Below are positions 32,569 through 45,400 of a stretch of 64,000 bases of DNA, piece after piece. The notes beneath the pieces were generated by a model. That model did no database searches and was not told where the DNA came from. It worked only from the letters and a program-made list of their open reading frames with translations. This DNA is from Spinacia oleracea. Taxonomy: Eukaryota > Streptophyta > Magnoliopsida > Caryophyllales > Amaranthaceae. The DNA is taken from positions 66,208,398-66,272,397 of the forward strand of contig NC_079487.1 of the NCBI RefSeq assembly GCF_020520425.1. Direction: 5' to 3'. Positions within the stretch are counted from its first letter, which is position 1. Each line of letters opens with the position of its first letter. The position numbers and the translations under genes are program-made.

Positions 32569-35128
32569 TAATTATTAATATATAGATAGGTATGCACCTA
32601 TCTATACATGCATACGCAATGAAACGAATGGGTTTCATCATAACAAAAGAACGCACCTATTCTATACCCATTTTTCTCTCTCCTCTAACCTCTCACCATT
32701 TTCTCTTTCATCAAAACCTCTCACCATTTTCTCTCTCATCAAAACCTCTCACTCTCTTTCCTCCATTGATGTCACTCCTTCTCTCTCCTCCCAAACAATT
32801 TGACCTCCTTCCCTCCACCTTTCGCCGCCGCCTCCCTTCGATCTAACAACCGACACTCTGCCTCCTCCCTTCGATCTAACAACCGCCACTACTCAGCCAT
32901 GCTAGATCCACGCGACACCGCGCTAAAGACGTCGTTGCTGAAGCCGACATAGCTCTCTCTCCTCCCTTGCAACGCTGCCGCTCTGATCCTTCGTGCTCTG
33001 GCGCTCGACGTTTTCGGCCTCCGAACATCAGCGCTCTCGCCGCCGCCTTCTCCCCCATTGTTGCCTTCTCCGAACATCGACGAACGCTTTTCCGAATGTC
33101 GCCGCTAACGCCGAAGAAATATGGTATTATTTCTTTTCATTTTTGTTTGTGTTTTTCTTTTAGTTTAATTGCGTTTAAGTGTTAATTACATACATAATAT
33201 ATTAGTTTCAAAATTAGTTATTTCGTCCATTTTTTATTTAGATCTGAATGTTTTTTTTAATTCCTTTAGATGGAGTAGTTCAATGATATTGTTGCAAACT
33301 AATTTGATTCCTTGCGGCAAACTAATTCGTCCATGATATTGTTGTTTTTGATTCCTTTAGATGGAGTAGTTCAATTGGTTGTTTTTTTATTCCTTTATTT
33401 TGTCCATGATATTGTTGTTGTTGTTGTTGTTTTTGTTAGTATATTGTGGTAGGACTGTTGTTTTTGGTGGCTGTGTTAGTTATTGCTGAATATTAGTTCT
33501 GAATTTGTTATGTTCAGTTTATAATTTATCATGTTCAACTTATAAAAGACGATGTTCACAATAATAACACTTTTGTGTGATGTTCAGTTTCTCAACTCTC
33601 GTGTTCAACTTATAAAGAATCATGTTCAATTTACACAAAATCATGTTCAACAAAATTTAACACTTTTGTGTGATGTTTAGTTATTTTTATTTTTTGAACG
33701 ATGTTTGTTTGTGATTGAGAGAGACTTGCTTCAGTTGTAGTTTTTGTTAATTGAAATCAATTCACTAGAACAATATATGATGTGTCTATCAATTATGTTT
33801 GCACCAAAAACATCTATCTAATTATGTAATTTGTGAAATGCTAACTCAAGTTGCATTGCTTAATTTTTGGTTGTGATATGGATTAATTTCATTAAGCATA
33901 GTAATTAGTATTAGCTTCATGTATTTTACGCTGATAATATCGCTGAACATATATTTTCTTCTTTTAGAAATGATTAATTTGCTACTTTGTTAGTCTTGAT
34001 TTTGAGTGATGTTAAGTTTTTCAACTCTCTTCTTCAACCTATAACGTTCAACTTATAAAACTATAGTATGTTCAGTACTTTTGTGTGATATTCAGTTTCT
34101 CAAGTCTTATGTTCAACTTATACAAAATCAAGTTCAACTAATTTTAACTTATTAAACTAATATATATTCAATATTTTTATGTGATCTTCGTTTTCTCAAG
34201 TCTTATGTTCAACTTATACAAAATCATGTTCAACTAATTTAACTTATAAAACTAATATATGTTCAATACTTTTGTGTGATGTTCAGTTTCTAAAGTCTTA
34301 TGTTCAACTTATATAAAATCATGTTCAACTAAATTCAACTTATAAAACTAATATATGTTCAATAATTTTGTGTGATGTTCAGTTTCTTAAGTCTCATGTT
34401 CATAAATAAGGATATATACTGTTAAAATATTTAATACTCGATTCTGGAGTAAATGTGTTTAAATCAATAATAGGCTATTTTTTTAGTTTCTAAAAAAACC
34501 CACCTATTATTCTTGATTATGTTCAATTTTTAAAACTCAATGTTCAGTTTTAGAAATTTAATTTTCATACTATGTTTGATATCCTGTCAAGTTCATTTTT
34601 CATTAAAAAATGGTATATGTTCAATTTTCAGAATTTAACGAGGAAAAAAGACAGAGTCGAAGAAGAAGTGGAGGAGAATTTGGTGAACTCAATCCGTTTG
34701 CAATTGGTGGTAGAAAATTTATCGACGAGGAGGGGCAAATAAGAACTATTAAGATGGAGAAAAGTTGCAGATGAGAGAGAAAGAAACATAGAGGAAAAAG
34801 GAACACAGAAGAAGAAAAATATTCACCAGTGTTCATATTTTTTATTTGTTTATTTTTCGAATGATAATTTTCTACCGAAATATATGTAGCATGGTGATTA
34901 AACTTGTGCAGTCATACTAGAGTTTCTGATACATTAATTAATATTACTTAATTAGTCTAAATTATTATTTCTCAAAAGACAAGTATGAAGAAGGATATTT
35001 TTTTCATGTTCATTTTTTTCATGTTCATTTTTTTATCACCCTGTTCAATTTTAACTGTTTCCACGATGTCTATAAAAGCTCATATGCACCCAGCTCTGCA
35101 TGCATAGGTATGCAGCCAAAAATCTGGG
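32569..35128. mobile_element. Unclassified 2.56-kb insertion splitting the LINE
   Basis: Bounded by the 10-bp duplication TCTCTAAAAG. No terminal inverted repeat is evident, but a 24-bp near-direct repeat (TATGCACCTATCTATACATG and the matching TATGCACCCAGCTCTGCATG) lies just inside both ends at 32591-32614 and 35083-35106. The left part is CT-rich (32640-32830), then GC-rich (32860-33110). The right half is dominated by TGTTCAACTTATAAAA-type repeats. There is no transposase. A 9-10 bp duplication is typical of Mutator-like elements, but the ends do not support that. Confidence 0.55.
33510..34620. repeat. Array of diverged TGTTCAACTTATAAAA repeats
   Basis: TGTTCAACTT, TGTTCAGTTTCTCAA, AAAATCATGTTCAACTAA and TTTTGTGTGATGTTCAG recur more than a dozen times. 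Between about 34010 and 34400 they form longer units of roughly 85-90 bp. Not coding. Confidence 0.7.
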
Positions 35129-35345
35129 TCTCTAAAAGGACATCTCCGCCAATAGATCGGTTTTGTATTCATAAAACAAGCCCACCAAAACCCGAGACAC
35201 AACGAGGTGACTCGGTCCAAAAAACTATTCGGGACTTGATAAGCCCCTAGAATGTGAGAAGCAAGTGTCAATAACACAGAGTAGATAAGAATAAGCTTAC
35301 CCGCGTGAGAGAGATTACTAAATTTCCAGGAAGTGTAAGTCAATG
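35129..35345 (-). pseudogene. LINE reverse transcriptase C-terminal fragment
   Basis: The minus strand reads WKFSNLSHAGKLILIYSVLL, then AYQVPNSFLDRV and a KPIYWRR segment. This is the familiar region of plant L1 reverse transcriptases that precedes the part found at 32568. Together they are one 5'-truncated LINE. Confidence 0.75.
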
Positions 35346-35712
35346 GTCGAAAAAGCTCAGTTAAAGCCGGAAACTTGTCTCTGGTTGCCTTTCGCAAAAA
35401 AAAATTTACATTAAGGTGTGATTTCACAAAGAAAAAAAAATTGTATAACGCCATTCCTCGCAAAAATTGGGTTATGAAAGGTACTTTTATAACAAAATAA
35501 AGCCACATGTGCTGCTCACGTGCAAGTCAATGGACGGAAAAGCTCAGTCAATGCCGGAAACTTGCCTTTGATTGTGTTTCTTGAAAAAAATTACATTAAG
35601 GTGTGATTCCGCAAAAAAATTACACTAAGGTGTGATTTCACAAAAAAAATTATATAATGTCCTTTCTTGCAAAAATTAAGTTGTAAAAGGTCATTTTTGG
35701 CAAATTTGCCCA
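35338..35712. repeat. Dispersed repeat, copies 2 (truncated) and 3
   Basis: Copy 2 (35338-35500) starts mid-unit at the LINE border. Copy 3 (35505-35712) matches the whole of 31085-31262 and repeats its internal TTACATTAAGGTGTGAT unit twice. Confidence 0.65.
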
Positions 35713-36089
35713 AACAATAAACGCAAACTTCGTGGAAGATCGACCACCTATTCCATAGGACACCCCAAATATGTACCTAACAAACATGGAGTATTAGGAC
35801 TGAAAATAACAAAGGACTTTTCTGAGCTTACCATTTCCCCGGAAAGGAGACAAAAGTATTCATGTTTTGACTCATGTACACACTCTACCACCTTAATATA
35901 TGTCATTCGTAGAGTGATGGATTATACTTTCCATTTTTTTGAAAAATGAGTTTTGTTTACCTATTGAAAATTTGAGAATGATTTTTTCAATAATCTCAAT
36001 CAAAAGGTTTGTTTTTTATGAGAAATCATCTACTTCTCATTGCAATTCCCCCTATTTTAACCAGCAATTCACCAATTTCATCACAACAA
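35713..36089. other. Intergenic sequence, nothing recognised
   Basis: AT-rich with no coding or repeat signal that I can support. Confidence 0.5.
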
Positions 36090-36099
36090 ATAGAATTAA
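36090..36099. repeat. Target duplication ATAGAATTAA (left) of Mutator-like element
   Basis: Identical to 37484-37493. Confidence 0.88.
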
Positions 36100-37483
36100 C
36101 GGATATTTCATGAAATACCCCCGAGTTTTGCCTTAAATCACCAAATGCCCATCAAGTTTCAATAATTCATAAAATACCCCTCACAAATCACTTAATACCC
36201 CAAATACCCTTCAATGACGTCATCATCCTTAATTAACTTAATTACCAGCTAATTAACCCACCCATTTACCCATTTTTTCTAGTTAACCCATTTTTCCCTA
36301 ATTAACCCATCTTCTTCCTCTTACTTCTTCCGCCACCACCCCTTCTTCCTCTCCCTTCTTTTGCCACCACATCGCCCCCGTTTTCTCCCTCCTCGACCCC
36401 ATCATTGCAACCACCACCTCGACCCCATTTTTAATCATGATGCAATGTACCTCTACAACTAAAAAAAAAAGTTAGTTACACTCCCAATCACCATGAAAAC
36501 CCAATTAATCAACCCTTGCTTCCATTTTGGAAATCAGAGGCATATTCGATTTTAATCCCAAACACGAACTCAGATATTCGGAAATCAGAGGCATATTCGA
36601 TTTTAATCAGCCCTTGCTCGATTTTTCAGTGGGCATGAATCTGGGTTGCTCGAAGAAATGAAACAGTGGGCGTGAATCTGGGTTGCTCGATTTTTCAGGG
36701 GATTCAAAATCCCTCACGCAATCTTACTCCCTCCTCTCGGCGTCTTCTTCTGCCATGTTTGCTGAAGTATAAGTTCTTCCCTAAATTCGAGATATGGAAG
36801 GAACGAAGAAAGAGGAATGTGGGATCTTACAGTTCTGCTGCTTCAATGGCGTCGCCCTTTCGAGTGCATTCAACAACAAGAGAAACACATATATCTGGGG
36901 AAACAGCAAGTTCTAGGCCATCCATTAAACGTAGAACATCTAAGACTGTGTTATTATTACAAGTTTGGTTCTGCGGTTGTTGTTGCGGCGGTGGCGGTGG
37001 TGGTGCGGTGGTGCGGTGGTGGTGGTTTTGTAGACTGGTTGTCGAATTGAGTGAAGAGCAGAGGAAGTAGTCGTAACTTTGAGAATTGATGGGTTGTGAA
37101 TTATTGAAAGCCTCTTCTTCTTCTTCATATGCTGATTCTTCAAGGTTGGGTGTATGAGATGGGTAGTCAGGTGTGTGAGAGAGAAGAAGGAAGGTGGGTT
37201 AATGGAAGAAGGGAAGGGAGAGAGAAAAGAAAAAGAACTGGGTGGGTTAATGGGTTAATGGGCGGGTTAATGGGGAATTGGGTGGGTAATTAGGAATTAG
37301 GGGGGTTAAATAGGGGTTAGGCGGGTAATTAGATCGTAATTGGTTGATTATGAGGATGATGCCGTCATTGATGTGTATTTGGGGGTATTAAGTCATTTGT
37401 GAGGGGTATTTGGTGAATTATTGAAACTTGATGGGCATTTGGTGAATTAAGGCAAAACTCGGGGGTATTTCATGAAATATCCG
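36100..37483. mobile_element. Non-autonomous Mutator-like element (MULE)
   Basis: 1384 bp with terminal inverted repeats of about 110 bp that begin CGGATATTTCATGAAATA on both sides and keep high similarity through the CACCAAATGCCCATCAAGTT segment. Flanked by exact 10-bp duplications, it fits the MULE type. The inside carries two short local duplications (near 36530/36580 and 36612/36670), a GGTGGTGG tract and an open stretch 36666-37070 that I do not recognise. No transposase is present. The open stretch could be captured host sequence, but nothing proves it. Confidence 0.85.
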
Positions 37484-37493
37484 ATAGAATTAA
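37484..37493. repeat. Target duplication ATAGAATTAA (right)
   Basis: Identical to 36090-36099. Confidence 0.88.
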
Positions 37494-38215
37494 TTCAATT
37501 TTATTGAGTTGGGATAGCAAATGAGACACAAATTTAAGACAGAAGATCCAGTAACAGAATAGGCATAAGGGAAATTTCATGAAAAATTTGATAATCAGTT
37601 TATGGGAGACGAAGCACCATTTATTAAACAAACCTCAAAGTCTATAAGTTTAAAAGTATTGCACTCACCCGATATATAATAAATTTATTGTATATTGGGT
37701 GATTTTTATCTAGTTTTTGGTAACTTAAACTTTCTATATCGTAAAGGAATTATTAGTAGATAAAATTTTTAAAGGCTTACATGATTATCTTCATGCATTA
37801 TAAGTGACTGAAGAGATGATTTTTATTAAAGAGAAAATTTTATTAATGATTTTTTTTTTTTACATTATATTACAATAACTTCTAACCATTTTGAGGTAAT
37901 TTTACATCCTACTTATAATATTTATTTGATACCTACCTTAATTAAGAGCTTGGGCTAACATTTTGGAGGAATATCATTTTCGGAGTAGTACATGGTAATC
38001 TGAGCATGAGGTGATGGTATTTCTAGCATTCCAGGTTCTAATCATGAAATCTTTGTTGGTATGTGTGTGTAACTTATTATACCAAGAGCAACGATCGCAA
38101 CTTGCAAGACATTAGAAATTGGCACCAGGCAACATGCCAAATTGCCTACTTGCACCGTTGTTCTCGCTATTGTCATACAGATATCAGCTCATTTATCAAC
38201 GAAAATTGATTTTGG
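37494..38215. other. Intergenic sequence, nothing recognised
   Basis: AT-rich, with no ORF or terminal repeat worth reporting. Confidence 0.5.
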
Positions 38216-38490
38216 TACTCTCTCTATTTGAGAGTTACACTTGTCTTTTTCGGCCGTATTTATTTAAGAGATACACTTGTCATTTTTAGTAACTTATCAA
38301 CCCCACCATCTAATTAAATAATATATCTACCCCCCAACCCCACCCTTTATCCCCTAAAATGACATGGTCCCCACTTGTTTTACTTATTAAAATATCTATC
38401 CAACCCCACTTGTTTTGTTACTTTATTTCTTTCAATTATTTTTTCTTAATTCCCGTGTCCGGCCAAGTGTATCCCTTAAATAAATTTCTT
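38216..38490. mobile_element. Degenerate MITE
   Basis: The start (TACTCTCTCTATTTGAGAGT then TACACTTGTC) is roughly complementary to the end (CCAAGTGTATCCCTTAAATA). The inner sequence repeats the terminal motif (TTTAAGAGATACACTTGTCA). The CTC-rich start suggests Stowaway, but the right terminus is eroded. Confidence 0.4.
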
Positions 38491-39489
38491 AGGTGCATCG
38501 ATACTTAAAGAAGTTTTACGTCATTAGTGATCTCTCTCGCATTTTCCTCTTACATGGGCACCAACTATTTGAATAATGAACGAAAAACTATAATTTTACG
38601 GTGGGTGTGTTAAAATCAATATTTGGTATACCAAAATTATTTCCCTTTATTAAATTGCACTTTTTATTTCTTGTTCATATGAATGCACATAGGATCGGAC
38701 CTAACCTGTTCTCGACCGAGAATATTCAGATTAGGTAAAAACGGGTTTCAAGTAGTAAAACCTTTTCCATGACCCATTTTTTTGGGTCATTTCTTTTTTG
38801 CAGGTCTGGCACACGCCCATCAAACCATAAGCATGGGCGAATTAATGCATGACGCAATGTAGTTGACACTTGAATTTCATAATGACGTCTATGGCAAGGC
38901 AATTGCAGGGGATGAAATGATTTGCACTGTTGTCAACTTATCATTTTAAATTTCAAATTTATATAAATAACATTTCAAATACCTCTAACAGAACCTGCAG
39001 CATTCTGGCATAGTCTTTTACTGAGACTGTTGAAACAAATTAACAGGAGTGCAGAACCATAACATCCCAACATTTAACCACTGATCCACTGCTGAAAGTC
39101 TGTTGAAGAGGTGTGCAGAACTTTCCTTACTACAAAGGCATTCAATCTGCATTAACATGGAGTAAATTCTCGGTGTTGAATAACACGACTGTATTCAAAC
39201 TATCGACTGAAATATAATTGCAAAAGCCTGACTTATTATATACTTCACTTTTGAGTGTTCTCAAATATAGAGATACATGGGTAGTATTTTGTCAAAGGCA
39301 ATTATGTAGAACTTGAGGATAACGGACAAATCATCATTCTAAAATACAAATAGAACTAGATCTAAACCCTAACTACTAGACATTTGAACCATCTTATTGA
39401 GCAATGGATGCAGACCTATTCAGGTCTTCCCTTGAACAAAGTTACAGGTTGAAAAAAGTCGGTCCCCCGTAATGCAAAACTGAACAAAG
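38491..39489. other. Region downstream of the UMP synthase gene
   Basis: No gene seen. It must include the 3' UTR of the minus-strand UMP synthase gene; I cannot place the polyadenylation site. Confidence 0.5.
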
Positions 39490-42400
39490 TTACGTGCATT
39501 TCGCCAAATATGCATTCCATCCTTGAAGTCGGTATTCACGAGCAGTCTCTCCAGGATTTGCCGCTTTAATGATTCCACGACCAACAATTATTATGTCACT
39601 TCCCCTATCATAGATAACCTGCAAGAATGAAACCAGTTTAAGATTGATAATACTAAGACATAGTTAGTGATACGTTGCTCAGTACTCCAAAATTGCATGT
39701 ACTCCACCTTGGAGTCAGATTCTTTTAAAAACATGAATAATGTTACCGGGTTGAATTCTAAAACTAAATTTACTGAAACAATACTTTAATGAAACCAGTT
39801 TAAGATTGATAGTACTAAGACATAGTTAGTGATGTTGCTCAGTAATCCAAAATTGCAGTCAGATGCTTTTAAAAACATGAATAATGTTACCGGATTGAAT
39901 TCTAAAACTAAATTTACTGAAACACTACTTTACTTCACCTTGGCCCTACAACTAAATGTCAGACCACAGTTAACTAGACTGTAGGGTACTGAGAACACGA
40001 CTTGTCAGTTGTCATGTTCGGTTCGAGACTAAAGAAAGCAACTAGGTAATAGATGCTTTAGCGAAGGAAGAAGCGATTTCATTTACCTTCAACTTATTTT
40101 AGTAACTCTAAAACTAAACTTCAGTTTTATTGTGGATCTTATGGTTCGTTAAGAATTGATAGTACCCAAGGGGTAGCTCTTTAACAGCATAGCTATCGTA
40201 TGAACATTTTGGTATGTGATTTAATTTAATTTCACTGTTCTCCCGAAAAAGAACTATATATATGTAGCCAGAAAATATAAGTAATAGGAAGAGAAGTATC
40301 ATACTGAATTTGGAGTGTTGTACTGCTGGCCAAGGGCATCACCGCCAGTAACCATTTGAACTCCAGGTGTAGCGTGAATAAGGGCTGGATTCACAGGTCC
40401 GCATTTCCAAGATGCGGGATTAACCGAGATGAAACCTATAACAAAATCTGAGTGATCCTCAGCAATCTTCGCAGCTGCTGTTGTGTAATCTCCTGTTGCA
40501 AGATTACCAGCAGAACTCATTTCAGCCAACAGCAAGAGACCCCTACCACGAGGCAAGCCCTGAAATTCAGGAGGGAAATGATTGATGATTAAAAGTCAGT
40601 CAACTAAGAAAGTCGATTGTTTTGATTGATGTTGTTTTGTATATCATACCTTCAGCTTTAGACCATCCACAATTCCGGGTCCTGAGATGATGTGAGCATT
40701 GGTTATGTCAGCCCAATCCAAGATGCGGTAAACACCTCTGAAAAATGAAGTGGTCAGTTTGGAGCCTCGGAGGAATCAGGTGACAGAAGAAGACAATTAC
40801 TATAAGAAACAGGAAAATTTTATCTCTTACCCTTCATACTGCATAGTTACTGTATTTCCAATGTCAGCAAACTTACGATCCTCAAAAATAAGGAAATTGT
40901 GTTTGTCTGCAATCTGTCAAGTTCATTTACAAAAGTTAAACATTGCATAAGAAAATAAAATGGCAATGAAATGAGAAAATGCAGTAATAAGATTTAGAAA
41001 AAGTAAACCCACTAGAAGCATCTGATCGGACAAAAGTACTAAGCAATTTTCAGTCAGCGGCGTTGAAAAAAAGTGTTTAATCTCCAATTCTTCTCTCCAA
41101 TATCTATGGTGTCTCTTTTCACATGCAATTAAATTTTGTTCGTCCCAATTCTACCAGTATGTGATACATAATATGCATTCCATAAATTTAGGGGGCATTT
41201 GGTTTGGAGTCTTCAGAAATGGGTAAGGGAACCAATCTCCCTTAATCCCATTTTCGTTCTTTGTTAGGTCATTTTAATCATTCCTTTTACCCCTTTGTTA
41301 TCCCAACTCCTCTATTCACAACCATCTTTGACCAACATTGACCACCACATTTACGCCATACCAACGCCTGACCCCACCACCACAACCACCAGACCTGTGC
41401 CATCAGCACCACCCCGCTCCCACCCACCTCCTCAAAACCACTACCAACCCCAAAAAATACCCCACCACCAGAAAACTACCCCACCTACTATCCCAAAAGA
41501 CAACTCAAACCACCATATCACCCCCAAAAAACAACCCAACCAACCTTAAAAATAACCCAGCCCGTAAACCCCTTCACCACCCCGAAAACAACCTCACACA
41601 ACTAATAACCACACCGTATCATTCATTATCATTACCCCATTGCCTCAAAGAGGCTCCCGCAAGAAGCGGCGTAAGGGGAGTTCGGGTGTACGCAACCTTA
41701 CCCCTGCAATGAGAGGTTGTTTCCAATTGACCCAAAAGCGATAATGGGACGACCATCTTCTACTTCATGGAAATGAAGCGAAGAAGTTTTAAGAGCCATT
41801 TTGATTAAGTCAATTACATCCCAGTATCCCACAACCAAAAGAACAAATGAATCTTTGGCTCCATCGGAAATGGACAGTTGCGCACATCCTATAAATAACT
41901 CCAACCATCAAGAAAATCTACCTCACAACCGGATCTGGAGAGAGATCAAGAGATAGACAAATAACTTGAATTGAGAGAAGGGCAATGGCCGATAAGATCT
42001 ACGATGGCAGTGAGGATGAGAGGGGCATTGACGGTGGCCATAGAGACAGGGAAGCAGAAGTGGCTGCGATAATAGTGATCTAGATTGAAGGGAAGGGGTG
42101 ATGTTGGTTCTTGAGGTTAGGATAGTGGTGGTTGTAGGTTGGGGATTCCTTTCTCATTTCCTAAACAAACAACTAGGTAGGTTTAAAGGTTTAGTTTTCC
42201 ATTCTCTTTGTATCCCTTTCTTGAACACTTTCCCTTTCCCCTTGAACAACCAAGCACACCCTTAGAGTACAGTGATTTCCTTTATGGCCTGTTTGGAATC
42301 TTGTATTTCATTTCAAATTCTGGGATTGTGTCAAATGACTTGTTTGGCTAATCCAAGAATTTGGATTTGCATTCGGCCCAAATCCAAATGTTACAAAAAC

Positions 42401-45400
42401 TATACACAATGTTAGGAATTTGAAATGCAAGATAAACCCCTGTCATTTCAAATTCATTTTATTTCTCTCTCCCCTTTATCTCTCCTCTGCTCACCAACAT
42501 GTCGACATTTTTCAGACTTCCCTTTGTCACTCCTCATCCTCCATTGATGACCTCTCAAGCTTCTTTATTTCTCTCTCCTTCTTGAGTCCAAGTTCTGTCT
42601 CCTCAATCTCTCTCTCTCTCTCTCTCTCTCTCTTCTAAGGCTCATTTCTCTCTCATCGCTTGCCTGTGTCTCTTGCCGGAAAATGCAATGACGGAAGACG
42701 CCACTAATGTGAGTATGAAAGAGCAGCGAAAGAACGCCCTCCACTGGAGAAAATCGAGGAAGATAACACCAATATTTTTGTTCTATATCCTTCATTGTCC
42801 GTTCTCTATGTTTAATTTCATCACCGGGCGCCGCCCTGGGGCCGGTTTTCTGTCGCCGTTTCGCGACCTCTTTTTATGTCGCTGCTTGCCAACATCACAA
42901 CAAGATTGAAGGCAACGAAATCCGATAAGTTAGGGTTTAGTGTTTGCCCAAATTATCTTAATTAACAATCTAATCTTGATTTGTTATTCTGAATCTGTGA
43001 TTTTTATCAAATAGTCCTATGAATTAACATAATTCATTAGTTTTGTTGAATTATCACGTTTTCATTTTGTACTATATCTTCCGGTGGTTCTTAAATTTTT
43101 GGGATGTATTTTTTTCGTTTTGTTTATTGAAGTACAGAGTAATTAGTTATTGTCAAAAGAAAAAGAGTAATTAGTTTTACATGTCAAGCATTTTTATACA
43201 ATTAAAATTCATTTGTGTCCCAAAAAAAAGTATTAAAATTTGAAATTCTGGATTTGAAATTCTCATGTTACCCAAACACAAAATTTGAAATTGAATTCCA
43301 AAATTTCAATTCCAGAACTTGAATTCCATTATTTGAAATGAATTCCATGTTCCAAACACAACCTTAGGGAATTGATAAAATGTGATCCCCCATTCCCCCT
43401 ATTGTATTTAGAAGTTGTTGACTGAAACTATTCCTGATATTTGATTAACCTAGTTCCAAGTCCTCTGATTTTTTGTTATTGTTGCAATTTATGGTGATAC
43501 TTAATTTCAAGCCATTTCTAACCACTGTCAAATTTGAATTGACATTTAGGGGCGGTTTGGTTGGGGGGAATCAAGAAAGAGAAAGGCAATTCATACCCCC
43601 TTATTCCCTTAGTCTTTGTTTGGTTGGGTATTTTGTGAGTTTTCATTTTCCCCAACTTCCTCTTTGGAGTTCCCCGTAAAGGTTCTACATCAACTCCCAA
43701 CACTCACTTGGGACTTCAGGATTGACTTCCCTCTACAGCTCTACTACCCCTGGCCTCCTCTTCTCCACCACCTTACATACCCAGCTAGCCATCCACCCTC
43801 TGTTTACAATCTAGCCACTTCCCACCAGCCACCCTCCACTCACTACCAAGCCTAGCAGCCACCAGATCTGAATCCCAATCATTCCATTACCCCACCAACC
43901 ACCTACATCCTCCAAACACCAATCCCACTGCCAACCTAAAATCAAGAGCTACTGTAACTCCAAATATTCCTAATCAGAAACCACCACCACCATTGACATC
44001 AAATTCCTATATTCGACAAGCCCAAAACAATGGCCAACCACCAAGTCACCAACGAAAAACAGATATGAGAGAAAAGGTGGAAGATTTGAAAAAAATAATG
44101 AGAAATAGAGACAAATTTAGATAAAAAGCGATCTGACGTTTGTTGTGGAAGAGAACAAAGAGAAGACAACAAAAGCACACACCTCTTTTTCTTCTAATCT
44201 ACCGAACTGGTGAACTACGAAGGGTTTAAAACCCTTTCTCTTGCCTAACAAAACAATTTCATAAATTATGTGGTTTTCCTTTCCTTTTCTTTTGTTTCTC
44301 TTACTTGTTTCCAATCCTTTCCTATATGATGAATCAAACAGCCCCTTAGTGGTGCCACTTCACTCCACGAGTCCACGTTAATTCCAATAGCCCTCAAACT
44401 AGGAAAGGTGTTAGACCAACATATATTCAGTATTTCATCCACCACTGGACCCTTCAGTTTAGAATCACAGACGAAAGGTGAGAAGAAAGCTAGGAGAAGA
44501 TGATGACCAGTGGGGAAGTATCACGAGTATAGAAACTAAGAACAATTGGTAAGGCTTCTTTTGGCAAAACTTTGATGGGAACTATTTCTGCCACGTATGA
44601 CCGGCAACTGTTTAGCAAGTCAGTTTTGGGTTTGGATCCAAAGAGGTACTCATAGGATTTTATTTTTTCTACTTTTTTGTGAGGATCCATAAAGGTAAGA
44701 TAAATCACAGTGAATTAAAAGGTGGGACTGCTAAGAGAAGACTGCGCAAAGGTGGCTGTATTCCTATAAAACTTTCCACAAGTTTCTGAGCACTAAAAAT
44801 GTGGGTCAAGTCGTCAACTCCATAGCAAAAAAGAAAGGTTTGTCTTTTTATCCATTGAAGACTACACCAATAATCAGCTTCAATATGGACGACCTACAAG
44901 AATCTAGAGGCGGAGTCACATAGGTAGCTGAAAGAAAAATGTAATGATTGATGGTATATGGCAACAAATTTGGGGGGGGGGGGGGGGGGTAATCAAACTT
45001 GTGATAAAGCAAGGAAGACATGATCATAACATACCGAGCGAAGTTTTGAACCGAAGTCTGGGGTGAAATCAGGCAATATGTCAACATGAGTCTTCAGTAA
45101 ACAGATTTCTGATCCAACCTGCAACAAACGCACGAAATAGTTAGGTAATATTAAATGTAATCTAACAAAATGAACCTGCGCATGGCCTTAGACATTGAAA
45201 ACAAAACAACACTATTAAGTCATAAAAATAAATGCAACGCATGACCAAGCATATCAAGAAAACCATGGGTTCTTAGCAGCTATTGGAATTCGTTTATGAG
45301 TTAAAGATTTAACCAACAATCTATAGTTTACTCTGCTAGAGTTTTCACCGCCTGAACTGAATATGTAATTATCTAACCAATAGTAATAACTAGTGGCCTG

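Noticed and set aside
34621-34836. Minus-strand ORF of 71 aa
   Set aside because: Short, serine/leucine-rich and inside the unclassified insertion; no support.
36666-37070. Plus-strand ORF of 134 aa inside the MULE
   Set aside because: Ends in a GGTGGT-coded low-complexity run and resembles no family I know; kept only as a possible capture, not as a gene.
41295-41712. Pro/Thr/His-rich ORFs in UMP synthase intron 3
   Set aside because: They lie within a Tourist-like element and reflect CCACCA-rich sequence.
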